A DNA stretch of 64,000 nt from JAGVSR01 sp033765145 (GCA_033765145.1 JANRIH010000009.1:1-64000); one strand, 5' to 3'. Counted from the first letter of the stretch, positions 17,489 to 27,160 are shown. The notes: a model not told the origin generated them from the letters alone. Translations and numbers: made by a program.

Positions 17489-18357
17489 TGCCGGACGTGT
17501 ATCGCGGTCGCATGAGCCTTCCAAATGCCTCAGATCCTCGCACCATTCTCATTACCGGCGCCTCGTCCGGTATCGGTCTCGCGACGGCGGTTCTCTTGAA
17601 GTCGCGCGGCTGGCGCGTGTTCGGCACTGCACGGAAACCCGACGATCTCGCGCGACTTGCGAACGAGACCGGTATCGAAGCGGTCCCGCTCGAATTGACG
17701 GACCCCGCGAGCGTCGCTGCCGCAGCCGAGACCGTTCTCGCACGCACGAACGGGCAACTTGATGCGCTGTTCAGCAACGCGGCCTTCGGGCAAGTCGGCG
17801 CGATGGAAGACATTTCGGGCGACCTTCTGCGGCGGCAGTTTGAAGTCAACGTCATCGGGCTGCATGAGCTGACCCGGCTCGTCATACCGGCCATGCGTCA
17901 CCGCGGGCGGGGTCGCATCGTTCAATGTTCGTCGGTGTTGGGACTGGTGTCGGGACCGTATCGCGGTGCCTACTCGGCCTCGAAGTTCGCGCTCGAAGGT
18001 CTGACGGATGCCCTGCGCATGGAACTCGCGGGGACAGGACTTCACGTGTCGCTCGTGGAGCCCGGACCCATTCGAACGAAATTCCTGGCGACAGCGCTCG
18101 ACAATTTCGTCGCGACGATCGACATCGCGAATTCACCGCATCGGGCGGCGTACGAGGCGCGGCTGGCCAAGATGCGTGCGGGTGGTGCGACCGGCTACAA
18201 GCTCGAACCGGAGGCGGTCGCGGAAAAAGTTCGCCAGGCGGTTGAGAGTGCGCGGCCCAAGGCGCGGTACTACGTGACATTCCCGACCTACGTCGCGGCC
18301 TATGCCAAGCGTCTCGTGCCGGGTTCAGTTCTCGACTGGATCGCGCGGAAAATGTAA
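17488..18357 (+). CDS. short-chain dehydrogenase/reductase
   Basis: A 289-residue classical SDR. The cofactor loop TGASSGIG is at residues 23-30, the acidic-to-Arg site (GTARKPDD) suggests NADP(H), and the catalytic triad is Ser148/149, Tyr162 and Lys166 (YSASK). The C-terminal part (VEPGPIRTKF) fits the common family of oxidoreductases acting on alcohols or ketones. Substrate unknown. The start overlaps the upstream stop; an ATG at 17512 is the alternative. A strong terminator follows at 18363. Confidence 0.85.
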   Translation: MPDVYRGRMSLPNASDPRTILITGASSGIGLATAVLLKSRGWRVFGTARKPDDLARLANETGIEAVPLELTDPASVAAAAETVLARTNGQLDALFSNAAFGQVGAMEDISGDLLRRQFEVNVIGLHELTRLVIPAMRHRGRGRIVQCSSVLGLVSGPYRGAYSASKFALEGLTDALRMELAGTGLHVSLVEPGPIRTKFLATALDNFVATIDIANSPHRAAYEARLAKMRAGGATGYKLEPEAVAEKVRQAVESARPKARYYVTFPTYVAAYAKRLVPGSVLDWIARKM

Positions 18358-18362
18358 TTGGT

Positions 18363-18400
18363 CCCCGGTTTGCGCGGAACTCGCAAGACCGGGGTCTTCG
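18363..18400 (+). terminator. Rho-independent terminator of the SDR unit
   Basis: CCCCGGT (18363-18369) pairs with ACCGGGG (18388-18394); inside, TTGCG (18370-18374) pairs with CGCAA (18382-18386), with one bulged G. A pyrimidine-rich TCTTCG follows. Confidence 0.8.
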
Positions 18401-18546
18401 TCTCTGGCTGACGAGGCTCCGTCAATGCCCAAATCGACAGTTGAGGGTCCCGGATCGGCGCGCTACGCCGTCCGGGAACCCGCCATTCTTCAAAGGTCCG
18501 AAGAACCCCAAATTGGCGTGTTCCACGGTATGCGCAGTACGCTCCG

Positions 18547-19950
18547 TCACTTCGCGCGGACCGAGACGGCCGTGCGCCGGTTCTGCGCGCGGCCTTCCTC
18601 GGTGTCGTTGCTTGCGATCGGGTGCTGTTCGCCGTAACCCTCGGCTTCGAGGCGGTCTGATGCGATCCCGAGCGTTACGAGTTCCGCCATGACGGCCTTC
18701 GCGCGATCGTCGGAGAGCTTCAGATTGCTCTCAGGCTGGCCGACATTGTCGGTATAGCCGCCGACCTTGATCTTGACGTTCGGATAGGCGTTCAGGATCG
18801 CGGCGATGTTCTCGGCCTGGGCTTTCGAGTCGGCCGTCAGCATGGCGGAGCCTGTCTCGAAGTTCAGACGGTCGAATTCGAACCACTTGGTTTTCTCGAT
18901 GACGGCGTTCGGGTCGTTGATGAACGCCAGCATGCGGCTTTCAACGCCGTTCTCGGCGGCGGAAATTTCGGCGCCGCCGGGAAGCGCGATCTTCATGAGG
19001 CCGGTTGCCGGATCGACGACGGGTGCGGCGGCCGGCGCAGGTGCTGGTTCCGGTGCGGCCGCCGGCTCGGCGGGGGTCGGGGCTGCCGCGGGTGCTGGCG
19101 GCGGTGCGGCGGCGTCCTTCTGCACCTTCTCCCAGTAGAGCCAGCCGATGAACGCGAGCGGCACCAAAAGCCATGCGAACGATTGAATGATGTTGTCATC
19201 GCGCGACGGGCGTGAGGACTTCGCCACTTCAGCAGCCGTAGTGCGTTTGGCGGCGTTTGGTCCGGGCGCCGCAGCGGCTGTTGGCGTTGCCGCGACGGGT
19301 GACGGTCTGCTCGCTGCTGCGGCCGCGACGGCGGAGGCTTCGGCGGCTGCCTCGCTCGCATAGCTCGACACTGGCGCGCTGGCGGAGGCAGCCGACACCG
19401 CGGCCACGGCCGGCGTTGCGATCCCGAGGCTCGCAAGGGCGGGGCTGATCGCGCCGACCAGGTTCGCGCGCTCCTGAGACAGAAGTGCGGAAATCGTCGC
19501 GCCGCTCAATGCACTTCCGCCGAGACGTTTGCCGAGTGCGGACAGAACAAGGGGTGCGGCAAGCGAGAACAACGCTGAGGCCGAGGTGGCTCGGATTCCG
19601 GCGGCGCTGGCGATCTGGGCCACGAACTTCGTGAAACCGGGGCCGAACAATGCGCCGATCAGCTGATTGCCCGCCAGCGCTGCCGCCGATGAAGGGATGC
19701 CTTCAGCGAGGAGGCTCTTGACGTCATTGAGGCCCGAAGGATCCCGGCCGAGTGCCGTCACCATGTCGGTGACCTGCCCCATCAGGCCGCTATTACCAGA
19801 ACTGTCCACCAAGCGCGCGAGGATGACGCTGGCCGCTCCACCCAAGGCGGCGTTGGTGCTCTTCTCTCCCTCGCCGAGGAACTGGCTAGCCGTGGCGATC
19901 ATGCCCGGCGTCACGAGGCCCTGCAGTGTCTCGATCAACGTAGACGACAT
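18547..19950 (-). CDS. DUF937-OmpA fusion membrane protein
   Basis: A 467-residue protein. Residues 1-180 are a DUF937-type helical domain (FLGEGEKSTNAALGGAASV, SLLAEGIPSSAAALAGNQL). An Ala/Ser/Pro-rich linker follows, then one transmembrane helix at about 258-273 (FAWLLVPLAFIGWLYW), a Pro/Ala-rich spacer (280-315) and a C-terminal OmpA-like peptidoglycan-binding domain (about 345-467) with VGGYTDNVGQPESN and AQNRRTAVSV. So the OmpA part is tethered from the inner membrane with DUF937 in the cytoplasm. There is no signal peptide. The start at 19950 has GGGAG upstream. The role is probably envelope linkage; DUF937 itself is uncharacterised. Confidence 0.82.
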   Translation of the reverse strand: MSSTLIETLQGLVTPGMIATASQFLGEGEKSTNAALGGAASVILARLVDSSGNSGLMGQVTDMVTALGRDPSGLNDVKSLLAEGIPSSAAALAGNQLIGALFGPGFTKFVAQIASAAGIRATSASALFSLAAPLVLSALGKRLGGSALSGATISALLSQERANLVGAISPALASLGIATPAVAAVSAASASAPVSSYASEAAAEASAVAAAAASRPSPVAATPTAAAAPGPNAAKRTTAAEVAKSSRPSRDDNIIQSFAWLLVPLAFIGWLYWEKVQKDAAAPPPAPAAAPTPAEPAAAPEPAPAPAAAPVVDPATGLMKIALPGGAEISAAENGVESRMLAFINDPNAVIEKTKWFEFDRLNFETGSAMLTADSKAQAENIAAILNAYPNVKIKVGGYTDNVGQPESNLKLSDDRAKAVMAELVTLGIASDRLEAEGYGEQHPIASNDTEEGRAQNRRTAVSVRAK

Positions 19951-20116
19951 CCCGCGCTCCCTACTCTTTACAAACGGGCTCCATGGCAGGCGTGATCCGG
20001 CCAATGCAGAAGGCCCCAAGCCCCTCTCCCCGACGGGCTTTTCTCGATACCGTACAACGCGATCGTCCGCCAAGTGATCTCTTGGCGGAGTGACGCCCGA
20101 CAGCGAAAAAGAGTTA

Positions 20117-20599
20117 TCACGCGCGATGATAGGGATGGCCGGCGAGGATCGTCGCCGCGCGATAGAGCTGTTCGGCCATCACGACGCGCGCAAGGCCGTG
20201 GGGCAAGGTCATGGGACCGAGCGAGAGGCGGTATGACGCCGTCGAGAGAAGTTCGCGCGTCATGCCGTCCGGTCCGCCGATGACGATAGCCATATGCTTT
20301 CGGCCGCTGTCGCGTTCGGCTGCAATCGTTTCCGCGAACGCGGGGCTTGGCATCGGGCGGCCCTCGACGTCGAGCATCACGCGAACGTCCGCCGTGGCCA
20401 TGGCCCGCTCGAGACGCAGCGCTTCGTCGGCCCTTCGCAGGCCGTCGGTCGAGGCACGGCTTTCCGGCAGCTCGACGGTGTCGCCGGACGACAATCCGAG
20501 CGTCCGGCCGGACTGGGCGAAGCGCGTCAGATATCGCGAAACGATCTCACGCTCCGCGTCATCCTTGAGGCGGCCGACGGCTATGATCGAGACGCGCAT
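20117..20599 (-). CDS. rlmH: 23S rRNA (pseudouridine-1915-N3)-methyltransferase
   Basis: A 160-residue SPOUT methyltransferase, the usual length. It uses S-adenosylmethionine to methylate pseudouridine 1915 in helix 69 of assembled ribosomes. The knotted cofactor region is clear: AIVIGGPDGM, then SLGPMTLPHGLARVVMAEQLYRA and the terminal GHPYHR. It follows rsfS by 15 bases in a conserved alphaproteobacterial order, nadD-rsfS-rlmH. Confidence 0.97.
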   Translation of the reverse strand: MRVSIIAVGRLKDDAEREIVSRYLTRFAQSGRTLGLSSGDTVELPESRASTDGLRRADEALRLERAMATADVRVMLDVEGRPMPSPAFAETIAAERDSGRKHMAIVIGGPDGMTRELLSTASYRLSLGPMTLPHGLARVVMAEQLYRAATILAGHPYHRA

Positions 20600-20614
20600 C
20601 GCGGTCTTGGTCGG

Positions 20615-21022
20615 TCAGTGGGATATTTCGCCCGGCCGCTCCTGAGACCACATCTTCTCGAGATTGTAGAACTCGCGCACCTCGGGTCGGAACACGTGCA
20701 CGATGATGTCGCCGCTGTCGATCAGCACCCAGTCACAGGCTTCCAGACCCTCGACGCGAACCGTCGGGCACCCGGCTTCCTTCAATTTCTGACGGAGCTT
20801 TTCGGCAATGGCACCCACGTGACGGTCGGTGCGGCCGGTGGCGACGACCATGTAGTCGCCGATGGAGGATTTGCCCGCTAGGCTGATCGGCACGATCGCT
20901 TCGGCCTTCGCCTCGTCGAGCCAGAAAACCACGTCATTCAACAAAGCGTCCACCGCCGACCCTTCAGGCGCTGCGGTGGTGGGAGCACTACCCTTGCGGG
21001 CCGCTCCGTGCGTTGTTTGCAT
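20615..21022 (-). CDS. rsfS: ribosomal silencing factor
   Basis: A 135-residue RsfS/Iojap protein that binds L14 and blocks subunit joining when nutrients fall. Family motifs are present: VVATGRTDRHVGAIAEKL, VEGLEACDWVLIDSGDIIVH and FRPEVREFYNLEKMW. The first 22 residues are a low-complexity extension (GAARKGSAPTTAAPEGSA), so a later start is possible. It is 186 bases downstream of nadD and 15 bases upstream of rlmH. Confidence 0.95.
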   Translation of the reverse strand: MQTTHGAARKGSAPTTAAPEGSAVDALLNDVVFWLDEAKAEAIVPISLAGKSSIGDYMVVATGRTDRHVGAIAEKLRQKLKEAGCPTVRVEGLEACDWVLIDSGDIIVHVFRPEVREFYNLEKMWSQERPGEISH

Positions 21023-21208
21023 GTTTGACCGGTCATCCTTCTATTGCGGCCGGTGTCCGCCACGCGCACATGACGGTTAAACCGGACCAGGCTCTGGCGT
21101 CCGTCCCCAACATTCGGGACGGCGCAAAAATAAGCTGCATTCGCCATCGGGGCAAGCCGATCGGCTGGACCGGCACGAGAAAAAAGCCGTGTTGGTTTCG
21201 TAAAACCT

Positions 21209-21841
21209 TTATATTTCAGTTGTCTGACGCCTCAGAGCCGTCGAGGACTGGTCGGACAGGCGTGCTGTCAAAAATGTCCAGGACGGCGGTTTTGTTTGCG
21301 GCAGAGCGCCGGCGCGGGCTTCGGGCACCCGCGCGTTGGCGAGGGTCAGAGCCATGCGGCCGGCGAGAGCGCGGAGCCGCCATCCCGGGCGGTCGACCAC
21401 GGCGATCGGCATCAGTCCGGCGATCGCGCGCCAGTTCTGCCAACGATGGAAACCTGCGAGATTGTCGGCGCCCATGACCCACACGAAGAGGACATCGGGA
21501 AACCTGCGCTTCAAGTACCCGAGGGTGACGGCGGTGTAGGGACTGCCGAGTTCGGCCTCGAAGCCCGTCATCGTCATGCGCGGGTGGGGCGCCAAGCGGC
21601 GGCAAGCGGCCATACGCTCGGCGAGTGGGGGAAGGCCGTCGCGAGACTTCAACGGGTTGCCCGGGGTCACGATCCACCAGAGCTGGTCAAGATCGAGGCG
21701 CTTCAGCGCGGTCTCGGCGACCCGGAGATGCCCCTCGTGCGGGGGATTGAACGAACCACCCATGAGGCCGATCCTCGATCGCGGCGGCGCTACCGGTGTC
21801 TTGACGCGGATCGCGCCGAATGTGCGAGGTGAAGGGCGCAA
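21209..21841 (-). CDS. nadD: nicotinate-nucleotide adenylyltransferase
   Basis: A 210-residue enzyme that makes deamido-NAD from nicotinate mononucleotide and ATP. The nucleotidyltransferase signature GGSFNPPHEGHL is at about residues 28-39, and the second ATP site is SDQSSTALRR near the end. WWIVTPGNPLK and FVWVMGADNLAGFHRW are NadD-typical. The N-terminal 22 residues precede the core, so a downstream start is possible. First gene of nadD-rsfS-rlmH; proA, the frequent upstream partner, is absent here. Confidence 0.95.
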   Translation of the reverse strand: MRPSPRTFGAIRVKTPVAPPRSRIGLMGGSFNPPHEGHLRVAETALKRLDLDQLWWIVTPGNPLKSRDGLPPLAERMAACRRLAPHPRMTMTGFEAELGSPYTAVTLGYLKRRFPDVLFVWVMGADNLAGFHRWQNWRAIAGLMPIAVVDRPGWRLRALAGRMALTLANARVPEARAGALPQTKPPSWTFLTARLSDQSSTALRRQTTEI

Positions 21842-21988
21842 CGCTCTTTTCCGTTCGAGAGTCTTGCCGGTATTCGTGCCGGCCCTAAGGTGGCGACGCT
21901 TCGGGATCGGTGCCGATGTCCGTGCCGTACGTCACCCGTCCGTCATACACGTCCACGCGAAAAACAAAACCGCCTCGGGAGGCCTACC

Positions 21989-22648
21989 GTGAGCCGCATC
22001 TATTCCGCCGATCATCGCCAGTTGCAGGACGCCTTCGACACGCGGCGGATGGCGGACCGTATCGAAGCGATCGCCGTCAAGCCCGATCTCGGCGAGATGG
22101 AAACCGCCTTTATCCAGTCGCGGGACATGTTCTTCCTGACCACCGTCGATGATCGAGGGCGGCCGACGGTGTCCTACAAGGGTGGGACGCCGGGATTCGT
22201 GAAAGTCACCGGACCCACCTCTCTCGCGTTTCCGAGCTACGACGGAAACGGGATGTATATGTCGATGGGGAATATCGCGGGCCATGCCGAGATCGGCATG
22301 CTGTTCATCGACTTCGAGCGACCGTTCCGCTTGCGCGTGCAGGGTCGTGCGACGCTCTCGCGCGAGGCGGCCGATCTCGCGCTATTCCAGGAAGCGGAGC
22401 TCGTGGTCAAGGTCGCGGTCAGCGAAAGCTGGATGAACTGCCCGCGCTACGTCCATCGCTATGCGAAGGTCCAGGCGTCGCGGTATGCGCCCAAGGAAGG
22501 CACGGAGACGCCATTCTGTGAGTGGAAGCGGATCGACGGCCTGCAAGACGTGCTGAGACCCCACGAAGCGGCAAAGGCCGAAAAGGCCGGTGCGATCACG
22601 ATCGAGGAATGGATGGGCAAGGTCGCTACGGGAGACGAGACGGCCTGA
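21989..22648 (+). CDS. pyridoxamine 5'-phosphate oxidase-like flavin protein
   Basis: A 219-residue protein starting at a GTG at 21989 with GGGAGG upstream. Earlier in-frame codons give sequence unlike the family. It has the split-barrel fold of PNPOx-like proteins: FIQSRDMFFLTTVDDRGRPTVSYKGG, SLAFPSYDGNGMYMSMGNI and FERPFRLRVQGRA. The C-terminal part (AVSESWMNCPRYVHRY) is typical of the broad family, which binds FMN or F420 and does not necessarily make pyridoxal phosphate. Likely an oxidoreductase of unknown substrate. Confidence 0.82.
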   Translation: MSRIYSADHRQLQDAFDTRRMADRIEAIAVKPDLGEMETAFIQSRDMFFLTTVDDRGRPTVSYKGGTPGFVKVTGPTSLAFPSYDGNGMYMSMGNIAGHAEIGMLFIDFERPFRLRVQGRATLSREAADLALFQEAELVVKVAVSESWMNCPRYVHRYAKVQASRYAPKEGTETPFCEWKRIDGLQDVLRPHEAAKAEKAGAITIEEWMGKVATGDETA

Positions 22649-22685
22649 GGCCGGCACTGGTGCGGCTGGGCTCAGCGCTCAGCGC

Positions 22686-23513
22686 TCAGCGGATGGGTCC
22701 TGACTGATGTTCGACCGCGCGGTCGAGCGAGAGCGCCATCAAGTGGCCGAGACATGCATAGGCGCTGTCGTTCAAATGCAGCTGATCCGCGTTGAAGAGT
22801 GTCGCGACCGTGAATTGTGCGCTGTCGATCAGGTGCTTCATGACGCGGAAGCGCTGAACGAGCGCGACACCCGTCTCGGCGCCGATCGCCTGCATGGCAT
22901 CGACATAGGATTTCGTCAGGGGCAAGCGCTCGACGCGCGGGGCGTACTGGGGATCGAGTAGCATGACATCTGCGCCCGCGCCGCGTATCCGGGCGATGCC
23001 TTGGCGTACTTCGTCCCGGAACCGCTCGACGGGAACGCCATTCATGGCGTCGTTGACGCCCGTCTGCCAGATGACGAGTTGCGGCTTTCGCGCAACGACG
23101 TCGCGATCGATACGGCCAAGCATGTCAGCCGCGAGATCGCCGTTGACGCCGGCGTTGACGACTTCGAGTTTCACACCCGGCCATTCGGAACGAAGCTCGG
23201 CCTCGAGGCGGGCGGGGTAGCCATTGGCGCGGCTCGTGGCACCAGCGCCCCACGTGCTGGACGAGCCGAGAGCCACGATCGTCACCGGCTGGCCGGCACG
23301 AAGAGCCTTGGCGAAATGGTTCAACGGCCCTTCGACCATGACGAGGTCGGCTGGTGCTGAGCAGGTTTTCACCGCCATCGGTTTTGGCTGATCGGCCCGG
23401 ACGGGAGCGGTCCAAAGCGCCGAGAGGGTGACGGCAGCGACGGCCGCAAAGGTGAGCCGTGCCATGTCAACGCCGCTGTCGATGCGAATACGATGACGCT
23501 TCAACATGTTCAT
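22686..23513 (-). CDS. secreted SGNH/GDSL-family hydrolase
   Basis: A 275-residue exported esterase-like protein. Blocks of the SGNH family are visible: block I ALGSSSTWGAG, block II Gly in NAGVNGD, block III Asn in TGVND and block V Asp/His in DQLHLND. Signal peptide is seen from about residue 17 (MARLTFAAVAAVTLSALW); the first 16 residues may be an artefact, but the ribosome site (AGGA) lies before 23513. Likely acts on ester groups of periplasmic or surface polymers; substrate unknown. It converges on the PNPOx-like gene. Confidence 0.82.
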   Translation of the reverse strand: MNMLKRHRIRIDSGVDMARLTFAAVAAVTLSALWTAPVRADQPKPMAVKTCSAPADLVMVEGPLNHFAKALRAGQPVTIVALGSSSTWGAGATSRANGYPARLEAELRSEWPGVKLEVVNAGVNGDLAADMLGRIDRDVVARKPQLVIWQTGVNDAMNGVPVERFRDEVRQGIARIRGAGADVMLLDPQYAPRVERLPLTKSYVDAMQAIGAETGVALVQRFRVMKHLIDSAQFTVATLFNADQLHLNDSAYACLGHLMALSLDRAVEHQSGPIR

Positions 23514-23697
23514 CGGTCCTGGCTCTGGCGTTCACGGCTCTGACACCCAATCGCACGCCGTTCCGCAAATCCATGCAAGATCGCCCTGTCAGATTGATGA
23601 CGGGCAACAAAATGGCAGAACGTCTCGTCTCAATGTCAGTACGGCTCTGGCCGGGCGCAGTTTCGCGCCCGCTTGTCCAACACGCTTTGGGCGTCGT

Positions 23698-25176
23698 TCA
23701 GCTCGCGCCGCGCAGAGCCGTGAGCAATTCCGGCGTCGGATAGCTGTCGGCCGGGAAACCGAGTTCGACCTGTACGGCCTTGATCGCCTTTCTCGAGAGA
23801 GCGCCGAGCTTGCCGTCGACTTCACCGACGTCGTGACCGCGCTTGGTCAGGAGACGCTGGAGTTCCTTCGCTTCGTCGGGCGACAGAACGGCGATCTCTC
23901 GCGACGGTTTCTGCATCGGCGCGGCGCCGTCGATCCGGGTCGCGAGCCACGCCGCGGTGATGGCGTAATTGAGCGACTGGTTCCACTGCAGATAGACGTT
24001 GAAGTTCTCGAAGGCGAGGAACGCCGGTCCGTACCTCCCCATGGGCAGTAGCAGGGATGCGGGCATGTCGTCGTTTTCGAGCGGGCTGCCATCGGCCTTC
24101 ACGACGCCCCAACTGGCCCATTCGGAGCGCGGAATTTTGATCGCGAGATCGGCCTTTTCCCACGGCAAATCCTTCGTGACGCGGACCTCTTCGATCCACG
24201 GCTCGTTCGCCCGCCAGCCCAAATGGTTCATGTAGTTCGCGGTCGAGCCGATGATGTCGATGTCGTTGGCGAAAAGGTCGATGGTCTTGTCGCCATCGAA
24301 ATCAATCGCGTGCTCGAGATAGCGCGTCGGGAGAAACTGCGTCTGACCGATCTCGCCGGCCCAGGAGCCGATCATCGTTTCGGGTGTCATGTCACCCCGT
24401 TCGATGATCTTCAGCGCAGCCATTAGTTCAACTTCGAACATTTCGCCGCGGCGGCAATCGTAGGCGAGCGTCACGAGCGACTTCAGGATCTGCAGTTTGC
24501 CCATGCCTGCGCCGAAGTCGCTTTCGAGCGCCCAGAAGCCGGTGATGACCGACGGGGCGACGCCGTACTGCGCGATCGCGCGTTCGAAGGCTTCCTTGTT
24601 CTGCGCGATCTTCTTCCGCCCGTTCGTCACGCGGTTCGGGGTCGCGAGCTTCTTCGAGAAGTCGGTGAAGCTCTGCGCGAAGAATCCTTGCTTGCGGTCG
24701 CGCGCGATGACACCCGGATCGAGCTGTGCGCCGCCGACAGCCATCTGGATCGTGCGGTCCGAAATGCCTTCGGCGCGGGCGTCTTTCTTGAAGCCGGCAA
24801 GCCAGACGTTGAAGTCGCGGTCGTTGCGGCAGTTGGCGGGTTTCGGCGGCGGCGGAAGGCCCTTGGTGTTGTATTTCGCGGTGCGCGAGGCCGGGGCCTC
24901 AGCCGTTGCTGCTGGCGGCGCTTCGGGGGGCTCAGGTTTTGCGGCCGGCGGGGCTTCGGCGGCGGTCGGGGTGTCCGCCGGCTTAGGCACGTCACCCGGA
25001 ATGAGGTTCGGGACCGGCGCGGGCGGCTTCTTGGCCTTCGGCTTTTTCGGTTCCGTGTCGTCCACGGGTCCGAACTGGATGCTTTGAGCGACAGCCGCAT
25101 CGGGGGTCAATAGACCTTGCAGTATTGCGCTCGCCAGCGCGAGTGCGACGGCGCGGAAAGTGACCGAGCGAACCAT
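23698..25176 (-). CDS. lytic murein transglycosylase with peptidoglycan-binding domain
   Basis: A 492-residue MltB-type enzyme, the second in the window. After a signal peptide, a Pro/Ala/Lys-rich linker (about 40-110) leads to the catalytic GH103 domain, with the Glu in FWALESDFGAG, LAYDCRRGEMF, GSWAGEIGQTQFLP and IDFDGDKTID. The last 60 residues form a peptidoglycan_binding_1 domain (LQRLLTKRGHDVGEVDGKLG, KAVQVELGFP). The start at 25176 (MVRSVTFRAVALALASA) is preferred; 25215 is possible. The added wall-binding domain distinguishes it from the copy at 15632. Confidence 0.88.
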   Translation of the reverse strand: MVRSVTFRAVALALASAILQGLLTPDAAVAQSIQFGPVDDTEPKKPKAKKPPAPVPNLIPGDVPKPADTPTAAEAPPAAKPEPPEAPPAATAEAPASRTAKYNTKGLPPPPKPANCRNDRDFNVWLAGFKKDARAEGISDRTIQMAVGGAQLDPGVIARDRKQGFFAQSFTDFSKKLATPNRVTNGRKKIAQNKEAFERAIAQYGVAPSVITGFWALESDFGAGMGKLQILKSLVTLAYDCRRGEMFEVELMAALKIIERGDMTPETMIGSWAGEIGQTQFLPTRYLEHAIDFDGDKTIDLFANDIDIIGSTANYMNHLGWRANEPWIEEVRVTKDLPWEKADLAIKIPRSEWASWGVVKADGSPLENDDMPASLLLPMGRYGPAFLAFENFNVYLQWNQSLNYAITAAWLATRIDGAAPMQKPSREIAVLSPDEAKELQRLLTKRGHDVGEVDGKLGALSRKAIKAVQVELGFPADSYPTPELLTALRGAS

Positions 25177-25284
25177 CTTGCCGATTGTCCCTATTCGTTC
25201 TGTTCGCGCAGTCATGCTCAATGACGTGGCAACGTCAAGGCACAACACCGGCAAAGCAGGGGTCAATCCAAGCCTGGATCGGCC

Positions 25285-26892
25285 TCAAGTTCCCGCGTTC
25301 GGGCTGGTTTCGGTCGGCGTTCGCACCGCCTGATTGCCGGCGGCCGACTTCGAACGATAGCGGTGTTCCAGGGTCGCCCATTCGATGTCGAGAGTCCCGC
25401 CGGTGGCCTGATGTTGCTTTTCCCACGTGCGCAGGAGATCGATGCAGGCGTGGTCGATGTAGTCGAGGTCGCCGACATGAATGTGCACGTGCCCGCCGGG
25501 CGGCAACTGTTCGAGTGCGCTCGCCAATAGGGGCAGCCGGACAACCGTCGCCGCTCCGACGACATGGAGGTCGATCCGGTTCTCGGCCGCATTGTCCTCC
25601 CGGCGGATCTCGAGGTGCGAAAAGGTATAGAGGAGCTTGGCGATGGAGAGCGCGATGCCGGTCACAACGCCTGTCAGCAAGTCGGTCAGCACGATCGTGA
25701 CGATGGTGGCTGCGTAGATGAAGACCTCGCTCCATCCATATTGGCGGAGGGTCGGCACGATCTTCGGGTAAGCCAGCTTGTAGCCGGTATAGACGAGGAC
25801 CGCCGCCAGTGCGGAGAGCGGGATGTAGGCAAGCACCCAGGGCAGAACGGCGACGATCAAGAGCAGCCAGACGCCGTGCAGGATGGCGGAGGTGCGGGTC
25901 TTGGCGCCGGCCTCGACATTGGCGCCTGATCGGACGATCACGCCGGTCATCGGGAGCGCACCGAGAGCCCCGCAGATGGCATTTCCGATGCCCTGTGCGC
26001 GCAATTCCTGATCATACCGCGTGCGCGGACCCGAATGCATCTGGTCGACGGCGGTCGCGCAAAGCAGCGTCTCAGCACTGGCGATGAAGGCGATCGAGAA
26101 CGCGCCGACGAGAATCGCGGGGTCGGTCACGTGCTTGAACGTCTCGAGGCTGGGCAAGCTCAGGGACGCCAAGATGTTCGGGTCGATTTGGACGTGTTTG
26201 ATGTCGTCCAGCTTGAAGACTGCGGCGGCGATCATGGCAACGGCGACACCAACGAGAGGCGCAGGCACTCCTTTGAGAGACTTCGGGGCGAAGCTGTTCC
26301 ATCCGAAGATCACGATGATCGTCAACAGTCCGATTTCGCCCGCCGTCAGGTGGAAGTCGCGGAGGGTCAAGGCCTCATAGATCGAATAGGGGATGCCGGC
26401 GAGGTTCTCGATGCCGGATCCGATCGGACGGAAGTCGAGCATGACGTGGAACTGGGACGCGAAAATGAGGGTCCCGATGCCGGCGAGCATGCCGTGTACG
26501 ACGGCGGGCGACACGGCACGGAACCACTGCCCGACCTTCAGCGCCCCCGCCACGAGTTGGATCACACCTGCGATCAGAACGATGATGCCGAGGAGTTCGA
26601 CGCCATGCTTCTCGACCAGTTGCCAGACGAGGACGGCCAGTCCGGCCGCGGGGCCGCTGACCTGTAGGGGAGACCCGGCCAGCATGCCAACCACCAGGCC
26701 GCCGATGATGCCGGAGACGAGGCCGGCGGCGGGCGGCATGTTGGATGCAATGGCGATGCCCATGCAAAGCGGCAGGGCGACGAGGAAGACGACGATGGAG
26801 GCGAGGACGTCGGCGCCGAAAGTGTGGCTCAACGCGGCCCCCGCCGCGCCGTTGCCGGGTGGCAAAACGGGTGATGTTCCTGTCGCAGCCAT
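25285..26892 (-). CDS. SulP-family anion transporter
   Basis: A 535-residue membrane protein of the SLC26/SulP family. It has about 10-12 hydrophobic segments, with LVSGIIGGLVVGMLAGSPLQVSGPAAG (the pore-forming signature) near residue 60, and a cytoplasmic STAS domain at about 430-515 (HVHIHVGDLDYIDHACIDLL). SulP proteins move sulfate, bicarbonate or dicarboxylates; the sequence alone does not tell which. No carbonic anhydrase or sulfate-assimilation gene is adjacent. Bicarbonate is conceivable since Ccr fixes CO2, but that is speculation. Confidence 0.87.
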   Translation of the reverse strand: MAATGTSPVLPPGNGAAGAALSHTFGADVLASIVVFLVALPLCMGIAIASNMPPAAGLVSGIIGGLVVGMLAGSPLQVSGPAAGLAVLVWQLVEKHGVELLGIIVLIAGVIQLVAGALKVGQWFRAVSPAVVHGMLAGIGTLIFASQFHVMLDFRPIGSGIENLAGIPYSIYEALTLRDFHLTAGEIGLLTIIVIFGWNSFAPKSLKGVPAPLVGVAVAMIAAAVFKLDDIKHVQIDPNILASLSLPSLETFKHVTDPAILVGAFSIAFIASAETLLCATAVDQMHSGPRTRYDQELRAQGIGNAICGALGALPMTGVIVRSGANVEAGAKTRTSAILHGVWLLLIVAVLPWVLAYIPLSALAAVLVYTGYKLAYPKIVPTLRQYGWSEVFIYAATIVTIVLTDLLTGVVTGIALSIAKLLYTFSHLEIRREDNAAENRIDLHVVGAATVVRLPLLASALEQLPPGGHVHIHVGDLDYIDHACIDLLRTWEKQHQATGGTLDIEWATLEHRYRSKSAAGNQAVRTPTETSPNAGT

Positions 26893-27101
26893 GGTTCGCG
26901 CGCACCCATATTTGATCGGAGCGACGCCGGGCGGCCGCGCGCGCCTTCATTAATTGGTTCTGATTTATGCGACAAGCGCCGCGTCGGCGCCCCCGTCCCC
27001 GTCAGGCGGGACGATGTCTAGCCGATCCCGGAAGGCAACGTTGGTCAGATGGCGACAAAACTGTCGCAGATCAGAATTGTGGGGCGCCGCCGAATAGCCG
27101 A

Positions 27102-27132
27102 GGGGGGCCGGCCAGCGGCCCGCCCCCCTTTT
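27102..27132. terminator. GC-rich hairpin with T run downstream of the phasin-like gene
   Basis: GGGGGGC... pairs with ...GCCCCCC around a GGCC-AGC-GGCC inner stem (27102-27128) followed by TTTT on the plus strand. It lies 30 bases past the end of the minus-strand gene at 27161 and may work in either direction. Confidence 0.55.
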
Positions 27133-27160
27133 GGTCCCAATCCGGTACCCGACCGTCGCG

